A stretch of DNA of 64,000 nucleotides, taken from positions 16,652,464 through 16,716,463 of the forward strand of contig NC_084814.1 of the NCBI RefSeq assembly GCF_963583255.1. The letters run 5' to 3'. Positions within the stretch are counted from its first letter, which is position 1, and every line of letters begins with the position of its first letter. The translations under genes and the position numbers were made by a program. This document shows positions 48,601 to 59,831 of this stretch, piece after piece. The stretch comes from Pyrus communis (taxonomy: Eukaryota; Streptophyta; Magnoliopsida; Rosales; Rosaceae). The notes below the pieces were generated by a model. The model ran no database searches, had not been told where the DNA came from, and was given only the letters and a program-made list of their open reading frames with translations.

Positions 48601-49480
48601 ACTTTCAAGAAAAAGGGCAGAGAAAGAAATGGGGGTGTTTGGTTGCTGAGAAAATTAGCAGAGATTGGGACCGGGGAGAAGAGGAAACGAAGAGTCGGAA
48701 AAGTGAGCCAATTGGTTTGGGACAGGACATCCCCCAAAAAATATAGAACCGTGGGAGAAATTGTGAAATATTCATTTGTCCATTGGGTTGTCACCAATCT
48801 TTAAGGACATTATCGTAAAAGAACTGAAAACGGATTGATTTTTCTGAATGGTAGGCAGCAGCTTAGCAGAGTAATTGCTACGAGCCATCGTCAATTTAAC
48901 GAGAATTGAAATTTAGGTGTATTTTACTATTTTTGCTTGCCAGCCTCGTCGAGATTTACGTCGTCAATTTTTCATATAAAATTATATATTTCCATTAAGA
49001 GGTGAGATAAATAAAGTGATATTAAATTTACTGTTTACGAGATTTAAACATAAAATTTTTTACTTATGCGTTAAGATAAATATTACTACAATAATATTAA
49101 GTGGAATCATCATCGCCTCATTGATTACAGTCTAATGTGATTTACTAATCTAACAGCATCTCTGATGAGCTTATTAAATGAGCTACAATAAAAACTTAGA
49201 GGGGATTTCAAATGCAACTTCAATCTCCGTCCACCTCCTTAGAGAGAGATTTCTCTAGGAGCTCCGGGTGGTTCTCTGTAGTTAATGCTAATTATTTCAA
49301 TAATATTTTAAGTAAATAATATATTAATACATATTGCCTACTAATTGGCTCATAGTTTTCAAAGTACGGAGTATGTTGGAGTAGAACTTTATCAGATGGC
49401 TCCTAAAATAATTTTTTTGATATTTTAGATAAGTTTTGTTATAAAATAGTGAGCATAATTAGAGATACTCTAACAATTAT
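48601..49480. other. Spacer upstream of the CHX18-like gene
   Basis: AT-rich with no coding or RNA gene recognised. It includes the likely promoter side of the minus-strand gene, but no TATA box is certain. Confidence 0.45.
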
Positions 49481-49608
49481 CAAATAGTCTGTTTGTAATC
49501 CCTTAGATGTCGCTGCTTGTTCTGTTTCTTTGTTAGCCTTTGTTGGCTTTCTTTGTTCTTGCTGGTCGTGCCCTGGTTAATTCCAGTTTCAATTCAAAAA
49601 AAAAAAAA
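49481..49608 (+). mobile_element. Short retroposon (SINE or 5'-truncated LINE) with poly-A and TSD
   Basis: The 3' end TTCCAGTTTCAATTC runs into about 15 A. AACAATTAT precedes the element (49472-49480) and follows its tail (49609-49617). A T/G-rich body (GTTAGCCTTTGTTGGCTTTC) of about 110 bp. Target-primed reverse transcription fits; the family is not identified. Confidence 0.7.
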
Positions 49609-49810
49609 AACAATTATAAATTTTAGTATCTAAACTTATTCAACAATAATTAATATAGTGGTAGTGTGACCATTTAATACTACGGTCTACTGATATTATT
49701 TTTCACTTGTAAGTGAGATGTCTTATAGTTAAATATCAGGAATGTTGAGTTCAATACCAATTTATTGCACCACTTTTTAAAATAAAGGTATCTTCGTATT
49801 AGAAAAATAT

Positions 49811-50172
49811 TTTTTAGCCAAAATCGTCTCTGAGATTTGCATGACTCCTCAGTTTGCTCTTTGCGATTTAAAATCAATAGAAGTGGTCTCTAAGATTATC
49901 CACCATCAATCATTTTGGTCATGCGGTGAAAAATTATGTTAAATAAAGATCAAAATGATAAAATTACCCTCAAGTTAATAATAAATAGGCCAAAATAATT
50001 TGAAAAATAATTGAAAGTATTTTTGTCATTTTATCCTTATTTTATAGAGATTTTTCAATGACGAACCAAAATGATTGATTGTAGACAAACTCAGGGACCA
50101 ATTCTATCAATTTCAAATCTCAGGGACATAGTGAAGAGTTATGCAAATATCAGATATCATTTTGGCTAAAAA
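49811..50172. mobile_element. MITE with ~40-bp TIRs (TTTTTAGCCAAAA ends)
   Basis: The left end TTTTTAGCCAAAATCGTCTC mirrors the right end ATATCATTTTGGCTAAAAA, and GATTTGCATGACTC pairs with GAGTTATGCAAATAT. The 362-bp interior is non-coding. TSD not resolved. Confidence 0.75.
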
Positions 50173-50190
50173 GCCTTAGAAAAAAAATAA

Positions 50191-51251
50191 GGAAATTTTA
50201 TGGGTGAGATATCGACACACCCCATTTTACTTCTCACACACTTTTTTAATTTTCGACTGTCAGATCGGATGAATTGAAGAAGATTAACGGACAGAAATTA
50301 TCAAGAGGTGTGTGAGAAGTAAAATGGGGTGTGTGGATAGCATACCCCTCTTATTTGGACCCATATAAGCTCTTTCTACATCCAACTTAAACTTTAAATG
50401 TTAATTGTCTTTTTTTTTTTTTTTTTTTTTTTGCCTATTGTATAATTACCATCAAGTACAAATGTAATTAACAATAAAACTAATATTTATCAATAAACCC
50501 ACTCCAAAAAATTAAACCCTACCATCATACAATGTTTATCTTACCTTCATTCCGATTAAAACCCTAAGAGCTCTCATAGAGAAAAACAAATTTTAGCCTT
50601 AATATTCTTTCTTAATGAGAAACTAAAAATGAAATTGTTGTTAATACAATGTTTCTCTTTTTTACTAGATATATGCAGAGGCATAGCAACGGCATTGAGT
50701 AGATGAGAGGCTGAAGGATTTTCACCCTTTTAACCTAATATTCTGTCAAATTCGACAGAAAAACCCTAATATTCTTTATGGATATATTTTTAATTAATTT
50801 GAAGTTTTTTTTTAACTATTTTGCCATTGCTGCGCATCTAGTCTTCTCAACGAACACAACAATTCGTCAAATTCGAGCCATACAATCTGAAGGGGAAACT
50901 AAAAATGAAATCTGAAGGGGAAACTAAAAATGAAATTATTATTAGTATATGGAAGATTCATAAACAAGTAGAAATTTCACCAAATTATTCAACTTCTCCA
51001 CGGAAGTCGAACTCCATAAAGCTTTCATAATTCCCATAAATAAGTGGAAACTTCACCAAATTATTCAATTTGAGATTTTATTTCCTAAATGGGTGTAAAG
51101 ATAAATTTACATTTTGAAATGGGTTTGTGAGGTTAGTTTAGGTAATAAATTTGGGTTTAAAGAGATATTAAGTATTTAACTGAAAATAGTATGGATGTAA
51201 AGAGTAAGTTAGGTGTAGAAAGAGGTTACATGGGTTCAAATAAAATTTCCC
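50191..51251. mobile_element. TIR element with a Tourist-like MITE inside its left terminus
   Basis: Right end (reverse complement) GGGAAATTTTATTTGAACCC then CTTTCTACACCTAACTT. The left end GGAAATTTTA continues, after the nested MITE, as TTTGGACCCATATAAGCTCT and CTACATCCAACTTAAAC. About 1.06 kb including the nested MITE, non-coding. Related ends occur at 9598-9785. Confidence 0.65.
50201..50350. mobile_element. Tourist-like (PIF/Harbinger) MITE with TTA target site
   Basis: A 27-bp perfect inverted repeat (50215-50241 and 50308-50334, starting ACACACCCCATTTTAC) extends outward with mismatches to GGGT...ACCC ends. TTA occurs immediately on both sides (50198-50200, 50351-50353), the 3-bp duplication expected for PIF/Harbinger. 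The insert interrupts the left TIR of the larger element. Confidence 0.82.
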
Positions 51252-51331
51252 AAAAAAAATATAGTACTGCTGTGTGAGCTCCGTTGAAATTTGCCTTTAC
51301 TATGCACAAGAGTGGTTGAGTAGGTTGTTTT

Positions 51332-51968
51332 TGTTGGAAATGCACAAGTGTAGGTCTGAATAGTTTAGGGTTTTAATTAGAAGACAATTATTTAGGATAT
51401 TTTATTTCCCTTGATTGTAGGATTAGATTGAATCCATGTAAATCATGTATTGATATTTTAGATTTGACTTCCCAGAATAGCCTACTTTGTATTGTGTAAA
51501 CCTTGTATTCCATGTAAAGAAGATAATCAATTAAAACATTTGAGGATTCTCTCCATCTATCTTCTAGTCTTGGTGTTCATCAAACCCTAGCTGTTCTATT
51601 TTTCAACATGGTATTGTAGCATCGTTTCTGGTGACTCTGAATACCCACATCGCTTCCACAACCTTAGCAGACAACATCGCCACTATGGGCGAACCAGTAG
51701 CAAACCCAAAATCAACTATGATGTCCACTGACGTCTCGAACCCAAAATCAGTAGAGATGTTCACTGATGTCTCAAACACTTTTACTTTACATCCCTCCAA
51801 TCAACTTGGGAAAATTGGTTTCCATAACACTTCAAGGAGACAACTACAATACCCGGAGTCTTGCTAATTAGCTTAAGCGCGAAGACCAAATTCGGTTTGG
51901 TTGATGGAACTATTGATCCTCCACCTAAGACCGACAAGCAGTTTGCATATGTTGGGACGGTGTGAAAA
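51332..51968 (+). mobile_element. Truncated copia element C: 5' LTR, PBS and start of gag
   Basis: The LTR 51332-51608 begins TGTTGGAAATGCAC and ends TTTTTCAACA. It is followed by ATGGTATTGTAGCATC, a degraded Met-tRNA-type PBS (consensus TGGTATCAGAGC). Frames after it show copia gag text: TDVSNTFTLHPSNQLG, then with shifts LSAKTKFGLVDGTIDPPP. The element stops near 51968, where Harbinger-like coding begins. Confidence 0.75.
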
Positions 51969-51969
51969 G

Positions 51970-52983
51970 ATAGATTAGCGTAAGAGAGATATCAACATTC
52001 TGATGATACTGTTAGTAGATATTTTTTGGTTCTCTATATGTTGGATATTGTATGTAAGATGACAATAGATATTATCACACCAATGGATCGGATGCTTAGT
52101 GACACTCCACAAGAAATAAGGGGAGATACTAGATACATGCCTAGCTCATTTTAAGGTAAAGTTTATTTACTCTTCTTCTAACTTCTTTAGTAACTCTAAT
52201 ACGTTATATTATTTTTAGGATTGTATGGACCTATGGGTACCATAGATGGAGTACATGTTGATGCTTCAATACCACCTATGAGTCAAGTTTCATACATTGG
52301 TAGGAAAGGAAGGCCTACTCATAATGTTATGGAAGCATGTAATTTTGGCATGCAATTCACATTTGCTTGTGTCGGATGGGAAGGCACCGCACATGATACA
52401 AGGGTTTTCCTATCGGTGCTACAAAATCCATATTTAAATTTCTCTAAGCCTCCAAGTGGTAATCTTCTTGTTATTTTTCCGGAATCTTTATACTTGTTAT
52501 ATCATATCACATACTCATTTTGTGTAATTATTACATTTGCATCAATTGACCGGAAAATATTATTTGATAGATGGGGGGGTACCAACAAATGAGAGGGTAT
52601 TTGGGACCGTAAAGATATCATCTCCCGGACTTTCGTAGGGGTGCCCGAGGTATTCAACAACATGCATTCTTCTCTTAGGAGCATCATTAAACAGACATTT
52701 AGGGTATGGAAGAAAAAATGGGTAATTTTAAGTAATATGCCTAATTAGCTTTTCAACAAGCAAGTGAAGATTGTCAATTACTACAATGACTCTTTAACTA
52801 CATACGGAAGCATTATGAATGTAATCACCATTTTGATGACCCCAGTAACTTTTGTGAAGAGAGCGATAGTAATGATGATAGTGATGATGGAGACGAAAAC
52901 CATAATTATCAAGCCGAATGACCACATGAGATACAAGTATTAATAAATAGCATAGCCGCAAGTTTAATGAATGCATCTAACTA
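51970..52983 (+). pseudogene. PIF/Harbinger DDE transposase remnant
   Basis: N-terminal helical region YQHSDDTVSRYF and QEIRGDTRYMP (51985-52150). A probable ~65-bp intron follows (GGTAAAGTTT at 52154 to TTTTTAG at 52218). Then comes the catalytic core: GTIDGVHVDA (first Asp of the triad, about 52235), YIGRKGRPTHNVMEACNFGM and GWEGTAHDTRVF (second Asp, about 52398). A shifted-frame YHLPDFRRG-like end lies at 52610-52640. The C-terminal text EESDSNDDSDDG...LINSIAASLMNAS closes near 52983. Stops and frame changes after 52590 make it non-functional. No TIRs with TTA duplications were located, so the element's borders are unknown. Confidence 0.85.
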
Positions 52984-55624
52984 GACTACTTTTACATTGC
53001 ACAACTTTTGAATTGTTATTCATATTCTATTGAAGTATGTATCAATTGATTGATGGTATTTTAAGTGCATCAACAATGTTGTGCTAATGAATCATAGCAA
53101 TTCAGTTTTGAATATTTAATATTTTGAAGTAATGGCAATTCTAGCAATTCTAGTATTATGCCTTTTTTGGTATATTTAATAATTGACCTTCATTTGCCCA
53201 ACAATTAAATTAATAGCAATTCTAGTATTATACCTTTTTTGGTCATTCTATTTACATAAAAATTTATCAAACACCACAACACTGTTTTTTTTTTTAAAGC
53301 ACTTTTACAACTGTAGGTTACCAAACACTTCATTATTTTATTTCAGCTACTTATCCTCACAACACAGCAAAAACAATTTTTTTATTAAAATGCAACAATA
53401 GCTAACTAGCTCTTAATTTCTTTGATTCGAATTGTAATTTATGTTTTTTTCCGTATCCAAAAGTTTTGTCTTATGTGGTTTTTCTTTTTTAAAAAAAAAA
53501 TAATAATAATAATCTACCGTATATAAAATTAGCATGTCAAATTTAACCAAGATGTCATACAAATTTAAAAAACTAATATTATATATAATAATTATAAACT
53601 CATTATGAAAACAAAACAAACTCACGGTGTGGGCATTTGTTTTGGAGTGATTTTTTAACGAGGCGTACTTAATTTTTTTTACGTTTTTTATTGTCTATGA
53701 TACTCTTCAAACGAAATTTTTTTTTTTTTTTTCTAGGATGCAATTATTTTTCATGACATTCATGTACTTTTAGATAGTTTTTTTCAGTTATCTATTGTAT
53801 TACCGTATAAATAGAACAACAATTTAAAATGGTCGATTGTCATTATTTTCACAAATAGAAAATGTAGTCTCACCTAATTACTTCCTTCTTTGTATATAAA
53901 ATGGTCAAAAGATATCGAGTTGTCAGTATGCGAACGAGAGAGAAAAAAAAAAGGGTCGGCTTCCAAAATTGGATATGAGTCTTCACCTTCTGTACTTCAA
54001 AACGTACCAAAGCCAAAGTTTTATTTAAAGGATACAATACTTGTATTTTCATTCAATAGCAGTGTCTTTTTACGGACAATTGTAAGATCATCAAAGTGCA
54101 ATCTTTCTTTGTAGTGCCTCACAGTATTTCTACAACATACAAGGTTTAGTCTTCTTAAGTTATTTTCACGTTGGTTTGGTGTGTGTCCTGCATGATTGAT
54201 AAATTCTATTGTATTTTTTATGAGATTGGAATTGTGTAGTTGTGGTTCTTCCTTTTGCCGTGTGTGACTAGTTGCAATTGACATGTCTACCTTATGCACA
54301 TTCTTGATCATTCATTACGTATTTTTATTTGATCTTAAGTGGAACACGTTTCTTCTGGATCTTGTTAAAATTCATTTAGTCACTCATCCAAATATAATAT
54401 ATATATATAGGAGCGCTAAAACACTAACTAGTTAGTAATTTAATACGGTGCTAAACACTCATATGAGCTCATTTCACAATGATGAACCTAGCAAACATTC
54501 ACTTAAATCGAAAGTCGTTTAGCCATTCAATTATTACTGTAAACATTTTATTGTTTATCTGCAACACTATATTCGTCTACTTATCAGGTCACAGTCTAAA
54601 GGATTTTGATGAAGTGAACTTTGCAAGAATTAATCTATGAATGAGAACTTAAAATATTGACACTTAGGATCCATGTTGTAAATTGGCCCTTCTCCTCCTC
54701 TTCTTTCTTCTCTTGAACCAAAAACCCAGAAATGTTGGTTGACAACTTGACATGTAAGTGAATATTACCAAAACAACTTTTACAAAACATGCTCACTGTA
54801 ATTACTGTGACTTGGTTTAATAATTTGTTGTCAGAGAAAAATTTACGCATGACAATGCATTATTAAACCAAAACACCTTGTAATGGAGAACACTCCATAT
54901 AAATCGTTTTCCGATACTACAGCTGCTTATCTTATTTTCTTTAAAAATTTAGACACAAAACTTACGGTGCAAATATGTGACAGCATTTTAATTTTATTGA
55001 GCATACACAAATAAGAAAGTGACGTGAGTTATGAACAAATAAGATCTTACCATATGGATCCTGAAAAAATGACACTAGTTGATATCAATATTATATATAA
55101 TTAATCCAAGGTCAATGGAAAACAAAGGTAAATAGTCTAGAAGAGAGGTGGAATGATAGCGAAAGAATGAGAGGGAGAGAGTGTTCAGTTTTGAACGCCA
55201 CACGAGACATATTTTATAGAGTGCATTTTGTTTCACCCCTTTAAAGTGTGAGTCATGCTCATCCCTTTATTGATTGTTGTTACATTAATATAAATTTTGA
55301 GATTCGTGTTTTAAATTAATGAAACATAACTAATTTAATAGCAATTAATGGGAGGTGAGTAAAAATGCACTATTAACCCAACTCAAAACGGCACAAAAAT
55401 AATTGGCTTCGAGTCAACACGTTAACTAGTTAAGTTGTTATCGGGTTGGTTTACCCACAAGTAACCTGTTTCAACTCGATAAGAAAAAAACTTAGGTTGA
55501 TTATTTTAAACTACTAAAAAACCTTACAACCATAGCCATAGTATTTAATCTCACATAAATCCAAAGCACATGAAAATATTAAAGCAATTTAAAATTTCCA
55601 AAAGCACATTAAAAAATTTATAAT
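52984..55624. other. Long AT-rich intergenic stretch
   Basis: 2.6 kb with no coding, RNA gene or clear TIR element recognised. It contains T/A homopolymers (53493-53512, 53716-53735) and a short AT repeat near 54397. Confidence 0.55.
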
Positions 55625-55990
55625 AAGTAATTTACAAGTGTGAAAAAATATGCAAACACTCGTGATCGCATCCTCTATACTTTTATGATGGGTATATCAT
55701 CATTTGGATTTTTAAAACTCTACAAACCTTTATAACATTGTTTTTAGGAGGAGTTGAAAATAAATCAAATTCATAATAATTAATGTAAAAGTGTGAAAAT
55801 CGTGAAAAGAATATATAAATGCTTGTGATTGCATCCTCTATGCTTAGACGATGGCTATATCGCATTTTAGATTTTTAACCCTCCAAACTCTCATGAATGA
55901 TATTTATTGTTTTAGTGCAAAATTAATAATAATTAATGTAGAAGTGTGAAAAATGTAAAAAAAATGCACTATCACTCGTAATGACAAGGT
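55625..55990. repeat. Three degenerate ~160-bp tandem units
   Basis: (C/T)GTGAT(C/T)GCATCCTCTAT recurs at 55661 and 55823, each preceded by AA(A/G)TGTGAAAA-type text. A third unit (TGTAGAAGTGTGAAAAATGT, about 55938) starts the foldback at 55930. Confidence 0.6.
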
Positions 55991-56550
55991 TTACAACTTC
56001 TATGAAGAGATCAACTCTGAAATTTGACACCATAATCCATAAACTGTAGATTTATATTTAACCGTTAATTGTTATTTACGCTCTATTCTTCTCACCAGAT
56101 TTTTTTTTTTTCAAATTTTCTTTTTTGAAAACATGATTTTTTTAGTGGATGCAGAAAAATAAACAACTCAGATTGTTGAGATCACATTCCGATGTTTACA
56201 GTTAACGAAAGTATGAGCTGATGTTATATAGTTTCAAAGACTTTATAAACTCCAAGCAATATTTTCACTAATCGTGAAAATTTGAACGTGATATCAATGA
56301 TCTAAACCGTTCAACTTTCTGTATCCGCTAAAAGATCATGTTTTAAAAAATGAAAATCTACAAAAACAATATTCGGTGAGAAGAATGAAGAGTAAACATA
56401 AACGTCAATCAACGGTTAAATTTAAATCTATGGTTTATGAGATTATGGTGGTGAATTTCAAAGTTGACATCTTCATAAAAGTTGTAGAGCTTGTCGTTAT
56501 GAGCGTTTGTATATATTCTTTATATTTTTCACACTTCTATATTCATTAAA
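55930..56550. repeat. Foldback: ~285-bp inverted arms, ~50-bp loop
   Basis: The left arm includes TAGAAGTGTGAAAAATGTAA, TTTGACACCATAATC and CTATTCTTCTCACC. The right arm, reverse-complemented, reads TAGAAGTGTGAAAAATATAA, TTCACCACCATAATC and TTCATTCTTCTCACC in the same order. The arms differ at roughly 15-20% of positions by eye. The centre is near 56238. No frame in it is protein-like. It may be a foldback transposon or a hairpin RNA source. Confidence 0.75.
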
Positions 56551-56584
56551 AAATATTAAAAAAACTTACTACAACAATAGCCTA

Positions 56585-56627
56585 GGATTTAATCTCACGT
56601 AAGTGAGATTAATGTGAGATTAAATCC
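56585..56627. repeat. Short hairpin with alternative pairings
   Basis: GGATTTAATCTCAC (56585-56598) pairs perfectly with GTGAGATTAAATCC (56614-56627). AATCTCAC (56591-56598) can also pair with an inner GTGAGATT (56603-56610), giving two mutually exclusive hairpins. Confidence 0.7.
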
Positions 56628-56984
56628 TTATCGTTGGATTCTTTGACCTCACTTACGTTTTTAGTATTACGTTTTTTATTTGATTATTGATTGATTTAAA
56701 ATACATTTTTTTAACGGATAACGAATCGGGTCATATAACCATTAATATTAAAGGGTTGAGTTTGGGTCAAGTCACATTACCTATTCATATTAACGGATGT
56801 TACATGACGCGACCCATTAAGATATCAGGTATGTCACGAAAACAAGACGAACACGGAAAACACGACACGAATAGCAGGTCTACTATTTTGTATGAGTATA
56901 ATTTGATAAATATCCAAAAAAATTAGCTAGTATGCAATTAAATTATCAAATATCAAATGGAATACTCTTCTTTATTATAAACAA

Positions 56985-57140
56985 TAGAATTTTTTAATAT
57001 GACCGAACACGGATAGTATACCACATGTCATATAATTGGAGGAACACTTAAAATAAATAAAAAATAAATAAAAACTTATTTTTAATTGTATAATGACATA
57101 TAACATACCGTCTTTTGTTCTGGTCACATTGAAAAATCTC
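56985..57140. mobile_element. Degenerate MULE-type MITE, related to 9179-9347
   Basis: The left end AATTTTTTAATATGACCG with GGATAGTATACCACATGTCA pairs with the right end (reverse complement GAGATTTTTCAATGTGACCA...GACGGTATGTTATATGTCA). The ends share words with the nested MITE at 9179, but no TSD is clear. Confidence 0.5.
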
Positions 57141-57270
57141 TGGTTAAAAACAAAACTAAATTTTGTCCGAAGTCTTAATCATTGAGAACCTAATCATCCA
57201 TGTTAAATATTCGGGTAGACCCTACCTGATTCACCTAGTTTCTAATGGGGCACTGTGAAATGAAGAATGA

Positions 57271-57448
57271 GAATCCTCTTCGGATCCTTTTTGTGAAAAT
57301 TCTAGGATTCTCAAATGATGTTCGTTCATCGAACATCCTGCGGTCAATTTTCGTCAGATACTGTTCATGTTTAATTTTAAATAAAAATATTTAAAATGAT
57401 TTCTGACTATACGATGTATGATGAACGGACATGATTTGAGGATCCTCT
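57271..57448. mobile_element. MITE of the GGATCC-end family, copy 3
   Basis: GAATCCTCTTCGGATCC at the left, GAGGATCCTC at the right, with the same core (TTTAATTTTAAATAAAAATA) as the copy at 47315. Confidence 0.65.
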
Positions 57449-58980
57449 ACAAACTCCAAGGTCAATGATACGTAGCTAGGTTTGCATGGTTTATACTTTT
57501 CATATAAAAGGGTGTAGGGTGTAAACACCAAACAAGTTAACAGTCCTGATTCAAGATTAATCTACTCTCCCAAACCTTTCCATGTTGTGGGGGTAATCTT
57601 GGATGAGGCTGTGACTCTTATGCAGCATCACACTTAGACGCGACACGATCCGGTGTGTCGAACTGCAAGGAATCTCATTCTCTCGCGAGAGTGTTTTGCT
57701 GTACTAGATAGTAGATAATATCACCCGGCTAGAGCTCAAGACTCTCTTCAAATGTAGGACTTATTGTTCACTCTACAAGTGTTATTCTGCGCGTTTTAAA
57801 TACAATTTTGTTCTTGTGGGTTTACAAAGTTAGAGTGGAAATTAACTTCTTAAGAGTATTAATATAATACTGGTTAAAACTTACTGTGTGTGACATGAAT
57901 TATCTAAATTATTAACACGTGTACAATTATTAATAATATATAAAATATTTTTAGGTCGGTATTTGGATAAGGAATTTAGATATAAAAGATTGTATGCATT
58001 ATAATAAATGAATTATTGTAATTGTGTTATGTCACCATGTAGTCGCGTAACTTGATTATCTTTTTCCTTTATAATAAAACAAAAATCAAACTCTTAATCT
58101 TAGCTTAGCTTATTTCTTGTTCCTACTCACTTTAGCTAATCTCAAAGGCCACCGTTAAGTATATTCTTGTATTCGGTATGCGACTTTCGAACACAAAGCG
58201 ATCATGTGGCGCCATGTTTACACAGTTGACCCATCAAGTTCTTATATGAGCATATACTAGTGTTTGACTCTGAGTTCATTATACTTATCCACATACAAAG
58301 TATGTAGACATGTATGGGAATCTACTTCCGAAAAATAGACTCATAATTTTCATTATACTCACAAACACTCTTCAAAAACGTCCTTATATTGCCACATGGA
58401 AATGACGAGGCCCTATGTTGATTTTTTTTTATTTTAATCTTTCAAAAATGAGACAACTAATGGCAAGTCACGATTATCTACTCTTTCGGAGCCTGAAGAG
58501 GCTATGGGAAATTTCATTATGCCCGTAACCTCAACGAAGCAGACTTACCAGCTCAGAACATTGAATCAGAAACCTCCCACATTTTTTTGTTTATTGAAGA
58601 GTTGCAGTCCGCGTCCTTACCACTGGGTTACTTCTTGTGGTTATGAGGCCATATGTTGATAATTCATACATTTTATTTTTTATTTTTACAATGAAATATA
58701 CTAAATCGGGAAATGGTCAATCCCACACACATTATTGTTAAAAAAAAAAGTTTAGTGTGTACCCAAAATACAAAGGAGTACATCCCGTGTAATATATTTC
58801 CAACATACTGAAAATCTGTCACTAGGTGGGCACCATTGGTTCCTTATCTTACGGCACAACATATACAATATGCAAACCACAACTTATATGACTCCTAGTC
58901 CTATGAAGGCTTAAAATATATGTTTGAATTTCTAATGAGATGACAAATGTATGTAGATAATCAATTTAAACAAAATTCCT
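57449..58980. other. Spacer, no gene recognised
   Basis: AT-rich with short open frames only. Nothing supportable as coding or RNA. Confidence 0.5.
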
Positions 58981-59011
58981 AGCAAGGAAATCTAGATAGA
59001 AATAGCAATAG

Positions 59012-59033
59012 AACCCGCGCGATGCTGCGGGTT
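59012..59033 (-). other. Helitron-like terminal hairpin
   Basis: AACCCGC (59012-59018) and GCGGGTT (59027-59033) form a perfect 7-bp GC-rich stem with an 8-base loop in an AT-rich region. On the minus strand it is followed by TCTATTGCTATTTCTATCTAG. Helitron 3' ends have such a hairpin about 10 bases before CTRR; here that place reads CTAT, and CTAG comes a few bases later. Confidence 0.5.
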
Positions 59034-59762
59034 TGAAAACTTTGTTAAACATGTGCAAATATATTAAAATCTAATTATATCCATATCAAAGAAATATCTA
59101 TTTACATCCTCATATTCAATAAGGTAAAAAGATAAATATATGTAGGATATATCACATATTAAAATCTGTCCACGTCCATACCATAGTCTATTTGCATCCT
59201 TATGTGTAATAATGAACAAAAGATAGGTATTTGAAGAATACATTACATTGAAAAAGATGTGGATTAAGTAGTTCATACAAATACAATCACACAAAAATAT
59301 ATTCATTTTTCATATGAGAAGGACAACCAATTTAGAGTTTCGAAAGATAAATAAAATTCCAATTCTCACCAAGAAAAAAGAGCCGAAGGAATGCAATGGG
59401 TTTTGAGGAGAGATGAAGTCTTTACCAACTAACAAATGAAGTAAATCATGTTGTTCAATATTTGAGCTTCCAATTTGGTACACTTACATCTTCAATCTCT
59501 AACAAAGCAAAAAAAGGAAAAATCATTTAGTATACTTCTCACAACATGTTAACCAAATTGCTTCACCGTTCACCTATATCCTCGGTGCTATAAACTCAAA
59601 TAAAAAACCAGTAAATAAAAGTGGTTGAGCAAAAACCCTCACTTCTCATTACATGAAGAAATTTCTTTACCCTCTAAACCTACTCCCACTGTTACTTTTG
59701 TAGTGCAAACACTACGAAAACCAAAAAGAAAATGCTGCAAGGGAGAAATTGGAAAATCATAC
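59034..59762. other. Non-coding part of the putative Helitron
   Basis: Contains two diverged copies of a ~100-bp text (TATCCATATCAAAGAAATAT... and CGTCCATACCATAGTCTATT...). No coding recognised; the open frame at 59625-59855 (+) is a chance frame. Confidence 0.4.
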
Positions 59763-59831
59763 CACCATCAAACATTGCACGGAAGGTATCTGAAGAAGCA
59801 AGCAGGCAAGTTCTGTGAGCATACCATCTAC
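59763..59831 (-). pseudogene. Single BTB-domain exon of an ARIA/ABAP1-type ARM-BTB gene
   Basis: 69 bp bounded by an acceptor (ACCAATTGCAG) and a donor (GATGGTG|GTATGA). In phase it reads RWYAHRTCLLASSDTFRAMF then DG, the start of the BTB domain of plant armadillo-repeat/BTB proteins (ARIA, ABAP1), where the family usually has RRFYAHRICLLASSDAFRAMF. The split Gly codons at both borders match an exon of that gene type. No ARM-repeat exon or following BTB exon was found nearby, so it is an isolated fragment. Confidence 0.72.
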
